A stretch of 64,000 bases of DNA from Nesterenkonia sedimenti (GTDB lineage Bacteria; Actinomycetota; Actinomycetes; Actinomycetales; Micrococcaceae): NCBI RefSeq assembly GCF_012641515.1, contig NZ_JABAHY010000005.1:1-64000 (forward strand), in the 5' to 3' direction. Positions 50,632-59,993 of the stretch are shown in pieces. Both the position numbers and the translations under genes were made by a program. Below the pieces are notes generated by a model. The model made no database searches and was not told where the DNA came from. It was given only the letters and a program-made list of their open reading frames with translations. Every line of letters starts with the position of its first letter. Position 1 is the first letter of the stretch.

Positions 50632-51813
50632 ATGTCGCAACCCCCTTCATCGCGTACCAGGGATCAATTCGATGATCTCGACCTGCTAGTCATCGGCCTG
50701 GGAAGCGTCGGTTCCTTTGCCCTTCGACATGCTGCCCGTATCGGGCTGTCGGTACTTGGTGTGGAACAGTTCGGTCTGGAGCACGACCGGGGCGCCTATG
50801 CAGGGGAGTCCCGGTTATACCGAACCCTGTATCACGAAGGGGCGGACTACCTTCCCCTGCTGCAGGACGCGCGTGAGGAATGGTTGGACCTGCAAAAGGC
50901 AGGACGGCGGCGACTCTTTCTTGAGACCGGAGTGCTTTCGATCGCCGCCGATGATGCGCCGCAGCTTCGCGGGGTGAAGGACACCGCAGAGAGCTACGAT
51001 CTTCCCAATCGCCGCCTATCTGCCGAAGAACTGCATCGAGAGTTCCCCCAGCACCACAAGCTGGGTCAGGATGTGGGCATCCTCGACCAACTCGGGGGTG
51101 TCATCCGCTCCGAGGCAGGTGTTGCTGAGGCGCAGAGACAAGCTGTCGCAGCAGGCGCTGCAGTCCTGACTGATACTCCAGTGCACTCCCTCCGCCATAC
51201 CCCCGGAGGCGTTGAAGCACAGGTTGGCGATAGAACAGTGAGAGCCTCTGCCGCCGTTATCGCCGCTGGATCATGGACCCCGAAGCTGGTGCCCCAACTG
51301 ACTCCAGCCTTGAGTGCCCGCAAAATCACGCTGACCTGGTTCGCCCCCAGCGACCCTGCCAACTTCACCCCTGAGGTGTGCCCGGCGTTCATCCGCGACT
51401 TTCAGAGCGAGGAGGGAACTACTCACCTGTTCGGGGTACCTACATTGGATGGAACCTTGGTCAAAGTAGGCGTCGGCGACGTCTGGAACGATCCTCCAGA
51501 AGAACGTGCACCCGATGATCTCCCCCGTCACCTACCGGAAGATGCTCTCCGGGAGATCGGTGAAACCGTTCATTCCCTCATCCCAGATCTGCCCAGCAGG
51601 CCCAGCCGTCACTCCGTCCACATGGACCTCTTCACCCCTGACCGCAGGGCTCTCCTCGGTTTGATCTCAGACAATGTAGCGGTCGCCGCCGGCCTCTCCG
51701 GGCACGGCTTCAAACTCGCTCCGACCTTTGGCAAGCTCGCTGTTGAATCAGCGACCGGCTCCGGGCCCAGTCTGGATATCTCGTCCTTCGACCCCCTGAG
51801 GTTCTCCTCATGA
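50632..51813 (+). CDS. MTOX-like FAD-dependent amine oxidase (sarcosine / N-methyltryptophan oxidase family)
   Basis: This 393-residue flavoprotein has LLVIGLGSVGSFALRHAARI for FAD and GESRLYRTLYHEGADYLPLL, a signature of monomeric sarcosine or N-methyltryptophan oxidases. The C-terminal GLSGHGFKLAPTFGKLA fits too. The cysteine that binds FAD covalently in that family should lie just before LFTPD, but here the stretch reads RHSVHMDLFTPD, so flavin is likely non-covalent. The AGGA before the ATG is weak. It is in one direction with the LysR and GltS genes. Confidence 0.82.
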   Translation: MSQPPSSRTRDQFDDLDLLVIGLGSVGSFALRHAARIGLSVLGVEQFGLEHDRGAYAGESRLYRTLYHEGADYLPLLQDAREEWLDLQKAGRRRLFLETGVLSIAADDAPQLRGVKDTAESYDLPNRRLSAEELHREFPQHHKLGQDVGILDQLGGVIRSEAGVAEAQRQAVAAGAAVLTDTPVHSLRHTPGGVEAQVGDRTVRASAAVIAAGSWTPKLVPQLTPALSARKITLTWFAPSDPANFTPEVCPAFIRDFQSEEGTTHLFGVPTLDGTLVKVGVGDVWNDPPEERAPDDLPRHLPEDALREIGETVHSLIPDLPSRPSRHSVHMDLFTPDRRALLGLISDNVAVAAGLSGHGFKLAPTFGKLAVESATGSGPSLDISSFDPLRFSS

Positions 51814-51829
51814 TCTTAAGGCTGATTCT

Positions 51830-52735
51830 GTGACAGACATTGAGGTCCGTTTGCTCCGGTACTTCTGCGCAGTCTATGAAGAGCGCAGTTTTACTCGAGC
51901 TGCCCGGCGCCTGACGATGGCACAGCCTCCACTGAGCCAGGCCATCGCTACGCTGGAACGAGACCTCGATGTGGTTCTATTCGAGCGCTCGACTCGTCAT
52001 GTTCTGCCCACCCCAGCGGGGAGGCAGCTATACGAGGAAGCCAAAGTGCTGCTGCGCAGAGCTGATCAGATTCCCGACCTCGTTCGTCGGGCTCAGGATC
52101 ACCCACGCCGGCCGCTGCGGATTGGAGCGGTGAGCTCCACTTTCACAGCCCTGCTTCCTCTGCTCTTACCCACACTTGAAGATTTCGACGTCATCGTCAC
52201 GGATATGGGAAGTGAGCAGCAGGCCCGGGCACTGGATCGGGGAGACCTAGATTTAGCGCTGCTGCGGACCTGGAAAGACCCCGATCATAACCAGATGACA
52301 TTCCTGGATGAGGCCCTATACATTGCACTGCCCCGTGATCACCCCCTGGCAGACAGCGAAGAGATGGATCTGCCTCAGTTGCGCGGAGAGGGGGTCATTC
52401 TCTTTGAGCGGGCCAGGGCTCCTGTCGCCTTCGACGCGATCGCCTCGGTGTTCTCTGACGCGGGCGTGAGTCCACGTCCCACAGCTCATGTCACCAGTGA
52501 GCAGGCAATGCTGGGTCTAGTAGCTGCCGGTCTGGGCTTCGCTGTCGTGACAGAAGTTGTGGCCATGAGTCCCTGGCCAGGCACCAAGATGGTCCCTCTG
52601 AAGGGCGGAGGACGCACCTCGCCGTTATGCGCCCGCGTTCAGCGCGAGGACCCCTTCGCGCTCCTGCCACGGCTGGAGTCGATCCGGCCGACAGTTGAAC
52701 AGATGCTGCTCAGAAGCAGGGGAGGCGCATCGTGA
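51830..52735 (+). CDS. LysR-family transcriptional regulator
   Basis: This 301-residue protein has an N-terminal helix-turn-helix (LLRYFCAVYEERSFTRAARR and AQPPLSQAIATLERDL) and a periplasmic-binding-like effector domain. GTG start, 16 bases after the oxidase stop. It probably controls the oxidase/symporter/amidase set, since LysR genes usually regulate neighbours. The effector is unknown. Confidence 0.9.
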   Translation: MTDIEVRLLRYFCAVYEERSFTRAARRLTMAQPPLSQAIATLERDLDVVLFERSTRHVLPTPAGRQLYEEAKVLLRRADQIPDLVRRAQDHPRRPLRIGAVSSTFTALLPLLLPTLEDFDVIVTDMGSEQQARALDRGDLDLALLRTWKDPDHNQMTFLDEALYIALPRDHPLADSEEMDLPQLRGEGVILFERARAPVAFDAIASVFSDAGVSPRPTAHVTSEQAMLGLVAAGLGFAVVTEVVAMSPWPGTKMVPLKGGGRTSPLCARVQREDPFALLPRLESIRPTVEQMLLRSRGGAS

Positions 52736-52790
52736 ACAGAATCTGACTAGGTCACATCTCGCATCTGAAAATCCAGCTAGAGGAGATCAC

Positions 52791-54140
52791 ATGGAATTCA
52801 CCCCATGGACATTATTGACCGACCTCGGACTGATCGGCCTGTTACTGGTCATAGGAACCATCATCCGAGCCAAATTGCGACCGGTGCAGTCCCTACTCAT
52901 CCCCGCAAGCGTCATCGCAGGATTCCTAGGACTGTTCTTGGGCCCCGAATTCCTCGGTCTCCTGCCGTTCTCAGAGCATCTTGGAACGTATGCCTCGGTT
53001 CTGATCGCTGTGATTTTCGCCTGCCTCGCATTTGCCGGTGATTTCGACCTCCGAAAGATCGGGCGGCCCCTGGCAAACTTCGCCAGCTACAGCGTGCTCA
53101 TTTACTCCAGTCAGGTGGCAATTGGTGCTCTGGTGGGCTTGGCGATACTGGCGCCATTACTGGGGACTCCGGACGGGTTCGGGCTGCTCCTCTTCGCAGG
53201 CTGGGTCGGTGGTTTTGGGTCAGCGGCAGCCATCGGCGGCGTCTTCGAGGACAGCGGATGGGAAGGTGCACAGTCTCTAGCGTTCACCTCCGCCACAGTG
53301 GGTATGCTCATCGCCATTATTGGAGGCGTCATTCAGGCGAAAGTGGCTGCCAACCGCGGTCATGTCAACGAGTTCCAGGGAATGCGCCACCTGCCTCGGG
53401 ATATTCGTACCGGCGTCCTTGATGGCGACGAAGATCCCTCACCCATCGGAAACCATCGTTTCTCCTCAGCCTCGATCGAATCCCTCATGTTTCAGGTCTC
53501 GATCATCGTTGCTCTGACCGCAGGTGCCTATGGTGTCAACGAGATACTGGGCGGGCTTTTCCCAGATGTGGCATTTCCCCTGTTCTCCCTGGCATTCATT
53601 CTGGGGCTTGTGCTGCGCTGGCTGATGTCGGTGACCTCAACGAGTCGCCACATGGACAAAGAGTCACTGCGGTCGATATCTGGAAGCTCCACCGATGTTC
53701 TGGTTGTTTGCGGCATTGCCTCCATCGCACCGTCAGTCGTTGCAGACAACTGGCTTGCTCTCACAATTCTGTTTGTGGTGGGTCTGGGCATCTTGCTTGT
53801 GCTGGGACTCGTGATGGCTCCTCGTGTCCTAGGCGATGCCTGGTTCGAGAAGCAGCTCTTCACCTGGGGGTGGGGTACGGGAACCGTCGCGATGGGCATC
53901 GCTATGCTGCGCATCGTGGACCCGCGGTTGAGGTCCAACACCCTCGAGCAGTACTCCGTTGCCACCATCCCGAACACAGCTGTGGAAATCACAGCAGTTA
54001 CCTTCACCCCAGTGCTGGTGCTTGCCGGTTCGGCTTGGGCGGTGGTCGGTATCTACGGGGCCATAGCCGTCGTCGGCCTGGCCATTCCGCTGGTACTGCT
54101 GCGTGGCCAAAGGCAGGCGGCCAAATCAGGAGCTGCCTAG
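52791..54140 (+). CDS. GltS-like sodium/glutamate symporter family protein
   Basis: This 449-residue polytopic protein has about twelve hydrophobic helices. TLLTDLGLIGLLLVIGTIIR and the Gly/Ala-rich re-entrant GWVGGFGSAAAIGGVFEDSG and WGWGTGTVAMGIAMLRIVDP resemble the two inverted repeats of GltS. GAGGAGATCAC precedes ATG 52791. It likely imports glutamate or a related amino compound with Na+. Its TAG stop shares CTAG with the convergent amidase stop. Confidence 0.85.
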   Translation: MEFTPWTLLTDLGLIGLLLVIGTIIRAKLRPVQSLLIPASVIAGFLGLFLGPEFLGLLPFSEHLGTYASVLIAVIFACLAFAGDFDLRKIGRPLANFASYSVLIYSSQVAIGALVGLAILAPLLGTPDGFGLLLFAGWVGGFGSAAAIGGVFEDSGWEGAQSLAFTSATVGMLIAIIGGVIQAKVAANRGHVNEFQGMRHLPRDIRTGVLDGDEDPSPIGNHRFSSASIESLMFQVSIIVALTAGAYGVNEILGGLFPDVAFPLFSLAFILGLVLRWLMSVTSTSRHMDKESLRSISGSSTDVLVVCGIASIAPSVVADNWLALTILFVVGLGILLVLGLVMAPRVLGDAWFEKQLFTWGWGTGTVAMGIAMLRIVDPRLRSNTLEQYSVATIPNTAVEITAVTFTPVLVLAGSAWAVVGIYGAIAVVGLAIPLVLLRGQRQAAKSGAA

Positions 54141-55609
54141 CGGTCCAGGCTCTGCTCGATGGTGGCGGCAAGGGCCAACAGGTGCTCCTCGGTGCCGAAT
54201 TTGCCGATCAGCTGCACCGACCAGCTCAGACCGTCCTCACTGGTGTGTACCGGCACGTTGATCGCCGGCAGTCCCAGAACATTGACCACTGAGCTGTACG
54301 GGGTAAACCGGCACTGCTCCACATAGTTCTGTTCCGGTGACAGTGAGGCGAACCAGCCATGCTCCGGTGGGGCGGAAGCCAACATCGGAGTCAGGATCAC
54401 ATCCCAGGGGCCGAAGATGTCCTCAGCGGAATCGGCGAACTCCTGCAGCCTGCCCACTGCGGCCTCGGTGGTCGCCGTCGAGCGCGAGCTGGCCAGTTCC
54501 ACAAAGTACTGAGTCAGCGGCTCCATCTGCTGGATCTGCTCCTCGCCGAAGCCCAGCTCCGCCAAGCGTGCAGTCCACAGAATCTGGAAGTCCCGGTGAT
54601 AGTCAGCGGTCCAGAACCTCTCCGGCCCGGTGCAGTCCTCGGTGCCCTTTACGTGGTGGCCCAGCCGGCCCAAGGCGGTGATCCCGTTCTCCAGGGCCAC
54701 CAGGGCATCCTCGGACAAGACGACATCCAGATCCGGGGTGAAGGGAGACTCCGTGGTCACCCCCACCGTCAGTGGAGCCAACCCATGACGGCGAGCCTGC
54801 TGCACTGCGTTCACCGCGAAACCGCGCTGCTCAGCCATCACATCGAAGAGCAGGGCCGCATCCTCGGCGATCGTGGCGATCGGACCGGAGGTCACCAGGT
54901 TCCGCACTGAGGCAGAGGCGTCGTCGTCGGGAATTCTGCCGCGGCCTGGCTTCAGTCCCACCAGCCCACAGGCAGCCGCAGGGATCCGCACTGAACCCCC
55001 GCCGTCGTTTCCCGGGGCGATCGGAAGAATCCCGGCAGCCACCGCGGCCGCCCCACCACCAGTGGAGCCCCCGGCAGTCCGGGAGATATCCAAAGGGTTC
55101 CGGGCAGGACCGGCGAGCTGATTCTCCGAATAACAGGGCAGCCCGAACTCCGGAACCTGGGTCTTACCGATGCTGACCGCCCCAGCCTGGTGAACAGTTC
55201 GGGCAAGCGGAGCATCTTTGGCCGGCAGCTGCGCGGGAGCAGCCAGAGTCCCGAAGGTCAGCGGCAGCCCCGCCACCGGCACGAGGTCCTTGAACGCAGT
55301 CGGCAGGCCCACCAGCGGGGCGCGTTGGGCCAATGCATCAGGTGAGGCACCACGCAGGGTCTGAAGCGTCCGGTCCTGCTGCTCAGCCCGGGTCAGGGCA
55401 AACTCCGGATCCAAATGCAGAAACGAGCCGAGATCGCTCATCGTCGCGGCTGCGGTCAGCGCCATCGTGGTCAGCTCAACACAGGAAACCTCCCCGGTGA
55501 GCACCGAATGCCGCCACTGCAGGGCGGTGGCCGCGCGAAAATCGGACATTGACAGGTCAGTAGTGTGCTTGGCGGCGGGATTCGGGGCTTGGGCGATGGA
55601 GGACTCCAT
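54137..55609 (-). CDS. Amidase-signature family amidase
   Basis: This 490-residue Ser-cisSer-Lys hydrolase has the lysine in LVGLPTAFKDLVPV, the cis-serine in RTAGGSTGGGAAAVAAG and the nucleophile in GNDGGGSVRIPAAACGLVG, so the triad is intact. It hydrolyses an unidentified amide. TAGGGT lies 6 nt before the ATG. It could be GatA-like, but no gatB or gatC is nearby and the C-terminus differs, so a catabolic amidase is favoured. Confidence 0.88.
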   Translation of the reverse strand: MESSIAQAPNPAAKHTTDLSMSDFRAATALQWRHSVLTGEVSCVELTTMALTAAATMSDLGSFLHLDPEFALTRAEQQDRTLQTLRGASPDALAQRAPLVGLPTAFKDLVPVAGLPLTFGTLAAPAQLPAKDAPLARTVHQAGAVSIGKTQVPEFGLPCYSENQLAGPARNPLDISRTAGGSTGGGAAAVAAGILPIAPGNDGGGSVRIPAAACGLVGLKPGRGRIPDDDASASVRNLVTSGPIATIAEDAALLFDVMAEQRGFAVNAVQQARRHGLAPLTVGVTTESPFTPDLDVVLSEDALVALENGITALGRLGHHVKGTEDCTGPERFWTADYHRDFQILWTARLAELGFGEEQIQQMEPLTQYFVELASSRSTATTEAAVGRLQEFADSAEDIFGPWDVILTPMLASAPPEHGWFASLSPEQNYVEQCRFTPYSSVVNVLGLPAINVPVHTSEDGLSWSVQLIGKFGTEEHLLALAATIEQSLDR

Positions 55610-55615
55610 ATCCTT

Positions 55616-55621
55616 ACCCTA
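55616..55621 (-). promoter_or_regulatory. -10 hexamer of the amidase gene
   Basis: TAGGGT on the minus strand is 6 nt before the ATG; the spacer AAGGAT resembles a ribosome site but is too close to the start to act as one. Confidence 0.45.
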
Positions 55622-55635
55622 TGCACCGGAGACGA

Positions 55636-55641
55636 TAATGT
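55636..55641 (+). promoter_or_regulatory. Leaderless -10 hexamer of the rhodanese gene
   Basis: TAATGT is 6 nt before ATG 55648. Together with the amidase hexamer it makes a compact back-to-back promoter within 38 bases. Confidence 0.5.
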
Positions 55642-55647
55642 TGAGTC

Positions 55648-55974
55648 ATGTCCGACTATGAGACTGTCCCCGCAGCAGAAGTTCCCGACGACGCCGCGAT
55701 TCTGGATGTGCGTGAACCCTATGAGTTCGAACCGGGTCACGCACCTGGGGCGGTGCATATCCCGGTGGACGATATCCCCGCCCGGTTCCAGGAATTGGAC
55801 CCCGATGAGGACTACTACGTGCTCTGCCGCAGCGGTGGCCGGGCCTCACGCATCGCAGGCTGGCTGACCAGCCAGGGCTACTCGGCCTTTCTGGTCGCTG
55901 GCGGCTACGGTGAGTGGCTCAACGCGGAGAAACCCCTGGAGTCCAGCACCGGAGAGGACCCCCGCATCCTGTGA
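55648..55974 (+). CDS. Rhodanese-like domain protein
   Basis: This 108-residue single rhodanese domain protein has AAILDVREPYEFEPGHAPGA and the active loop YVLCRSGGRASRIAG with the catalytic cysteine. It transfers sulfane sulfur or acts in redox signalling. Its stop overlaps the pheA start as GTGA. Confidence 0.92.
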   Translation: MSDYETVPAAEVPDDAAILDVREPYEFEPGHAPGAVHIPVDDIPARFQELDPDEDYYVLCRSGGRASRIAGWLTSQGYSAFLVAGGYGEWLNAEKPLESSTGEDPRIL

Positions 55975-56885
55975 AGTACTCCTATCTGGGTCCGGCTGGG
56001 ACCTTCACTGAGGCAGCCCTGCTGAAGATGCCCGGGGCCGATGAGGCCGAGCGACTGCCGGCCACTAGTGTGCTCGCCGCCCTGTCCATGGTGGACAACG
56101 ACGACGCCGACGCCGCGGTCGTTCCGATCGAGAACTCTGTAGAGGGCGGGGTCACCGCCACGTTGGATGCCGTCTCGGTGGCGCATAACCTGCACATCAC
56201 CGCCGAGGCGCTGGTGCCGATTACCTTCGTGCTGGTCGCCACCGAGCCGAAGTCCCTGGATGAGGTGCAGTCGGTGGCCACCCATACCCACGGCTGGGCG
56301 CAGGTGCGCAATTGGGCGGAGGCCAACCTGCCGCATGCCGAATACCGGCCGGCCTCTTCAACGGCAGCAGCCGCCCACGGCCTGCTGGGGGAGACCCCGA
56401 TTGCCGATGCCGCAGTCTGCGCGCCCCTGGTGGCCGAGCAGCTGGGTCTGCATGTGCTGGCCCGCGAGATCGAGGATGTCACCGGTGCGGTGACCCGGTT
56501 TGTCCGGGCGGCCAAGCCAGGTCCGGTGCCCGAACCCACCGGGGCAGATAAGACCACAGTGATGATTCCTCTGCCGGAGGACCGGCCGGGTGGGCTGATG
56601 GAGATTCTGGAGCACTTTGAGACCAATGGGGTCAATATGTGCCGGATCGAATCCCGGCCCACCGGATTCGGGATGGGCGACTACTACTTCTCCATTGACC
56701 TCGAGGGGCATATTGCTGAGCCCCGGGTGGCTGACGCGCTCGCCGGCATCCACCGGATCTCCCCGAAGATCCGGTTCCTCGGCTCCTACCCCCGGGCCGA
56801 TGAGAAGCCCCAGGCCGTCCACGCCGAAGTCTCCGAAGAAGCCTTCGCAGCTGCTAGCGCCTGGATAGAGTCGTTGAGGACTTGA
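55971..56885 (+). CDS. pheA: Prephenate dehydratase
   Basis: This 304-residue enzyme makes phenylpyruvate for phenylalanine synthesis. KYSYLGPAGTFTEAALL opens the catalytic domain and GAVTRFVRAAK holds the TRF active-site threonine. The C-terminal ACT domain (about 190-285) with PLPEDRPGGLMEILEHFE and IESRPTGFGMGDYYF indicates feedback control by phenylalanine. The GTG 55971 overlaps the rhodanese stop. Confidence 0.95.
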   Translation: MKYSYLGPAGTFTEAALLKMPGADEAERLPATSVLAALSMVDNDDADAAVVPIENSVEGGVTATLDAVSVAHNLHITAEALVPITFVLVATEPKSLDEVQSVATHTHGWAQVRNWAEANLPHAEYRPASSTAAAAHGLLGETPIADAAVCAPLVAEQLGLHVLAREIEDVTGAVTRFVRAAKPGPVPEPTGADKTTVMIPLPEDRPGGLMEILEHFETNGVNMCRIESRPTGFGMGDYYFSIDLEGHIAEPRVADALAGIHRISPKIRFLGSYPRADEKPQAVHAEVSEEAFAAASAWIESLRT

Positions 56886-56888
56886 ATC

Positions 56889-57878
56889 CTAGTCCTCGGT
56901 GATGTCCGCTACCGGCGGGTCCGGTGTGGGGTCCTCCAGCAGGGGAGGGACCACCCCTCGGACGATCAGTGAATCCGGCACCACCTCAGCATGGACTGAG
57001 GTCACCTCACCCACGGGGTCCCCATCGACCTGAAAGGGCATCGGCTCGGCCATCGAAAGCCGAGTACTGGGGGATTGCTTAACTGTTATCACCGGGACCT
57101 CCATATGGGTCCGCAGAACTGTCTTGGTGACGATCTTCGCCCAATCCAAGGCATGGCGCGGGGTGAACAGCACAATATCCAGCTTCCCGTCGTCGAACCT
57201 GGCCGAAGGCGCCAGCTGCAGCCCCGCCTGCAGGGTCCCGCAGTTGGCCAGCAGGACGGAACGGACCCGGAAATCAGCCGTGGTGCCGTCGTCGAGCTCT
57301 ACTGTGACTGCCTTACGAGCACCGGCCACATGCCGTAGGCCCGCCTCGCCATAAGCCAGCCAACCGGCACGCTGTTTCAGCACCTCACGGGTATCGGCCA
57401 TCACCTCGGCATCCAGCCCGCCGCCGGCGATCACCAGCGAAACCTCAGTGTCCTCCTGACCATCGGCCCGCTCCAGGCTCAGGGCGAGAGTATCCACCAG
57501 CTGCGGATCCCCATGCACAGCCCCCTCGGCGCAGAGCAGCAGATCATGATGCGGCAGACCGATATTGCGTGCAAAGAGGTTCCCGGTGCCCAGGGGAATG
57601 ATGCCCAAGGCGATATCGGTGCCGATCAGCTCGGTTGCCACCGCCCGGACCGTGCCGTCACCGCCGGCGGCAATCACCGTGGTGCAGCCGGCATCCACAC
57701 AGCGCCGAGTCATGATGTGCCCGGGATCTCCTGCGGAGGAGGCCATAATGATCGGCTCGGGCAGACCCATCCGGGAGCAGGCGGCATGCACCAGGCGGAC
57801 CACCAGCGCAGCATCGTCCTTGGCGACGTTGAGCACCACTCCGACCAGGCGCTTCTCGGTCTCTTCCCGCTCCGTCAT
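56889..57878 (-). CDS. Diacylglycerol kinase family lipid kinase
   Basis: This 329-residue DAGK_cat-domain protein has the nucleotide motif [16 protein letters not shown] and [19 protein letters not shown], and a C-terminal beta-sandwich with [10 protein letters not shown]. It phosphorylates a lipid or sphingoid-like substrate; in actinobacteria this may belong to phosphatidylinositol mannoside or lipid turnover. TAGGGT lies 7 nt before the ATG. Confidence 0.9.
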   Translation of the reverse strand: MTEREETEKRLVGVVLNVAKDDAALVVRLVHAACSRMGLPEPIIMASSAGDPGHIMTRRCVDAGCTTVIAAGGDGTVRAVATELIGTDIALGIIPLGTGNLFARNIGLPHHDLLLCAEGAVHGDPQLVDTLALSLERADGQEDTEVSLVIAGGGLDAEVMADTREVLKQRAGWLAYGEAGLRHVAGARKAVTVELDDGTTADFRVRSVLLANCGTLQAGLQLAPSARFDDGKLDIVLFTPRHALDWAKIVTKTVLRTHMEVPVITVKQSPSTRLSMAEPMPFQVDGDPVGEVTSVHAEVVPDSLIVRGVVPPLLEDPTPDPPVADITED

Positions 57879-57885
57879 ATATGCG

Positions 57886-57891
57886 ACCCTA
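57886..57891 (-). promoter_or_regulatory. Leaderless -10 hexamer of the lipid kinase gene
   Basis: TAGGGT on the minus strand is 7 nt before ATG 57878; the spacer CGCATAT has no ribosome site. Confidence 0.5.
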
Positions 57892-57934
57892 GCGGAACCG
57901 GCCCGCCTCGGCGCGGGAGGAGGCGGATGCGTAC

Positions 57935-57940
57935 TAGTCT
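57935..57940 (+). promoter_or_regulatory. Leaderless -10 hexamer of serS
   Basis: TAGTCT is 7 nt before GTG 57948. It competes with a GGAGGAGG site that would serve the earlier in-frame ATG 57927. Confidence 0.45.
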
Positions 57941-57947
57941 GTTACCC

Positions 57948-59234
57948 GTGATTGACATCAAGGACCTCATCGCTGATCCGGAGAAGTATCGAGCCAGCCA
58001 GCGTGCCCGCGGGGCCGCAGAATCTGACGTGGATGCCCTGATAGAGGCCTCCGAGGCCCGCTCCGCGGCGATCACCCGCTTCGAAACCCTGCGTGCCGAA
58101 CAGAAATCCTTCGGCAAAAAGGTCGCCAAGGCCCAGGGCGAGGAGAAGCAGCAGCTGCTGGCCGAGGTCAAGCAGCTGGCCGAGGATGTCAAAGCCGCCG
58201 ACGCCGCCGCCGATGAGGCCCAGGAGAAACTCACCTCCCTGCAGCGCTCCTTCCCCAACCTCATCCACGAAGGTGTCCCCGCCGGTGGCGAGGACGACTT
58301 CGTGACCCTCAAGACCGTGGGCGAGCCGCGCGATTTCGCTGCCGAAGGATTCGAGCCCAAGGACCACCTGGAGCTGGCCGAATCCCTGGGTGCGGTGAAT
58401 ATGGAACGCGGCGCCAAAGTCTCCGGCTCCCGGTTCTACTTCCTGACCGGTATCGGCGCCCGACTGGAGCTGGCGATGATGCAGATGGGTCTGGACCAGG
58501 CCTTGCAGTACGGCTTCACCCCTATGATCACCCCCACCCTGGTGCGCCCGGAGACCATGTCCGGCACCGGATTCGATGTGGAGCACGACGACGAGATCTA
58601 CCGCCTCGAACGAGACGACCTCTACCTGGTGGGCACCTCCGAGGTCGCACTGGCCGGTTACCACGCCGATGAAATCCTCGACCTCTCCGAAGGCGCCCAG
58701 CGCTACGCCGGCTGGTCCACCTGTTACCGGCGCGAGGCCGGCAGCCACGGCAAGGACACCCGCGGCATCATCCGGGTCCACCAGTTCAACAAGCTGGAGA
58801 TGTTCGTCTACTGCTCGGCAGAGGAGTCCAAGGCAGAGCATGAGCGGCTGTTGGCCTGGGAAGAGGAAATGCTGGCCAAGATGGAGCTGCCCTACCGGGT
58901 GATCGACACCGCAGCCGGTGACCTCGGGCTCTCCGCTGCCCGGAAATTCGACTGCGAGGCCTGGGTTCCCACCCAGGGCGCCTACCGGGAGCTGACCTCA
59001 ACCTCGGACACCACCACTTTCCAGGCCCGGCGTCTGAACATCCGGGAACGCACCACCAAGGAGGACGGTTCCAAGGGCCCCACCGCCCCGGTGGCAACAC
59101 TCAACGGAACCCTGGCCACCACCCGGTGGATCGTCGCCATCCTGGAAAACCACCAGCAGGCAGATGGCACTGTGCGGGTGCCCGAGGGGCTGCGTCCCTA
59201 CCTGGGTGGACTTGAGGTTATTGAACCGAAGTAG
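57948..59234 (+). CDS. serS: Seryl-tRNA synthetase
   Basis: This 428-residue class II synthetase has a long N-terminal tRNA-binding coiled coil (about 28-110), then motif 2 ([20 protein letters not shown]) and motif 3 ([20 protein letters not shown]). [17 protein letters not shown] is the family N-terminus. GTG 57948 fits homologues and the -10 position; ATG 57927 behind GGAGGAGG would add seven residues. Confidence 0.95.
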   Translation: MIDIKDLIADPEKYRASQRARGAAESDVDALIEASEARSAAITRFETLRAEQKSFGKKVAKAQGEEKQQLLAEVKQLAEDVKAADAAADEAQEKLTSLQRSFPNLIHEGVPAGGEDDFVTLKTVGEPRDFAAEGFEPKDHLELAESLGAVNMERGAKVSGSRFYFLTGIGARLELAMMQMGLDQALQYGFTPMITPTLVRPETMSGTGFDVEHDDEIYRLERDDLYLVGTSEVALAGYHADEILDLSEGAQRYAGWSTCYRREAGSHGKDTRGIIRVHQFNKLEMFVYCSAEESKAEHERLLAWEEEMLAKMELPYRVIDTAAGDLGLSAARKFDCEAWVPTQGAYRELTSTSDTTTFQARRLNIRERTTKEDGSKGPTAPVATLNGTLATTRWIVAILENHQQADGTVRVPEGLRPYLGGLEVIEPK

Positions 59235-59423
59235 CTCGGCGTCCTCGTTCCTCACAGTTTTTAGTCAGGTAACACTCACCTTCACTGGTTAGCAAGGAAC
59301 TGTGAACTCTCGCAGCAGCTAGTGAGACCAGCCTTATCTTGCTAGCGCGGCTTGTTTTGAGTTCCTAAGATTAACTCAGACGCCGACAGAGAGCCGGCGC
59401 ATCAACATCGAAGGAGTGTTGAG
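59235..59423. other. serS-dps intergenic control region
   Basis: This 189-base gap is relatively AT-rich. It contains GGAACTGTGAA (59297-59307), a sequence also present in the hairpin arm at 20585-20595, and TAAGAT (59368-59373) about 50 bases before dps as a possible -10. No RNA gene was recognised. Confidence 0.35.
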
Positions 59424-59918
59424 ATGACGAAGAACGCTGACTACACCGTCCCCGGCATCGGCAAGGACAATGGCAAGGAGCTTGCCAGCCTGCTGCAGGG
59501 CCGTCTTCATGCCCTGAACGACCTCCAGCTCGTGCTCAAGCATGTTCATTGGAATGTGGTGGGCCCCAACTTCATCGCCGTCCACGAGATGCTCGACCCC
59601 CAGACCGATAAGATCCGGGAGTTCGCAGACGAGGTCGCCGAGCGGATTGCGACCCTGGGTACTGCACCCTCCGGGCTCTCCGGTGAGCTGGTCTCCGAAC
59701 GCAAATGGGAGGACTACCCCCTGTTCAAGGCTGATGTGGAGACTCACCTCAAGGAACTCGACAAGGTCTACACCGGCGTCATTGAGGACCACCGTCAGGT
59801 CATGGGCAAGGTGGGCGACACCGATATGGTCACCGAGGATCTCCTGATCGGTCAGATCAAGGAGCTGGAACTCTTCCAGTGGTTCATCCGCTCCCACCTG
59901 GAGAAAGTCTCCGGCTAA
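59424..59918 (+). CDS. dps: Dps family DNA-binding ferritin-like protein
   Basis: This 164-residue four-helix ferritin-like protein protects DNA and stores iron under starvation or oxidative stress. The ferroxidase residues lie in LKHVHWNVVGPNFIAVHEML and TDKIREFADEVAERI. GAAGGAG precedes the ATG. An efficient terminator follows, so it is a single-gene unit. Confidence 0.94.
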   Translation: MTKNADYTVPGIGKDNGKELASLLQGRLHALNDLQLVLKHVHWNVVGPNFIAVHEMLDPQTDKIREFADEVAERIATLGTAPSGLSGELVSERKWEDYPLFKADVETHLKELDKVYTGVIEDHRQVMGKVGDTDMVTEDLLIGQIKELELFQWFIRSHLEKVSG

Positions 59919-59932
59919 TTCCCCACCTGAAG

Positions 59933-59972
59933 AAAGCCCGGCCCCATACACTGATGTGGGGCCGGGCTTTTT
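59933..59972 (+). terminator. Intrinsic terminator after dps
   Basis: AAAGCCCGGCCCCA and TGGGGCCGGGCTTT form a 14-base-pair stem (59933-59946 with 59957-59970) with a 10-base loop and a T-run. Confidence 0.93.
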
Positions 59973-59993
59973 GTGTGACCGAAAGGAAGAACA

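Noticed and set aside
54137-55609. Amidase as GatA of the Glu-tRNA amidotransferase
   Set aside because: No gatB or gatC neighbours and the C-terminal part does not look like GatA; context is catabolic.
59235-59423. DtxR/IdeR iron box upstream of dps
   Set aside because: TTAG and GGTAAC elements are present but do not form the expected 19-base palindrome.
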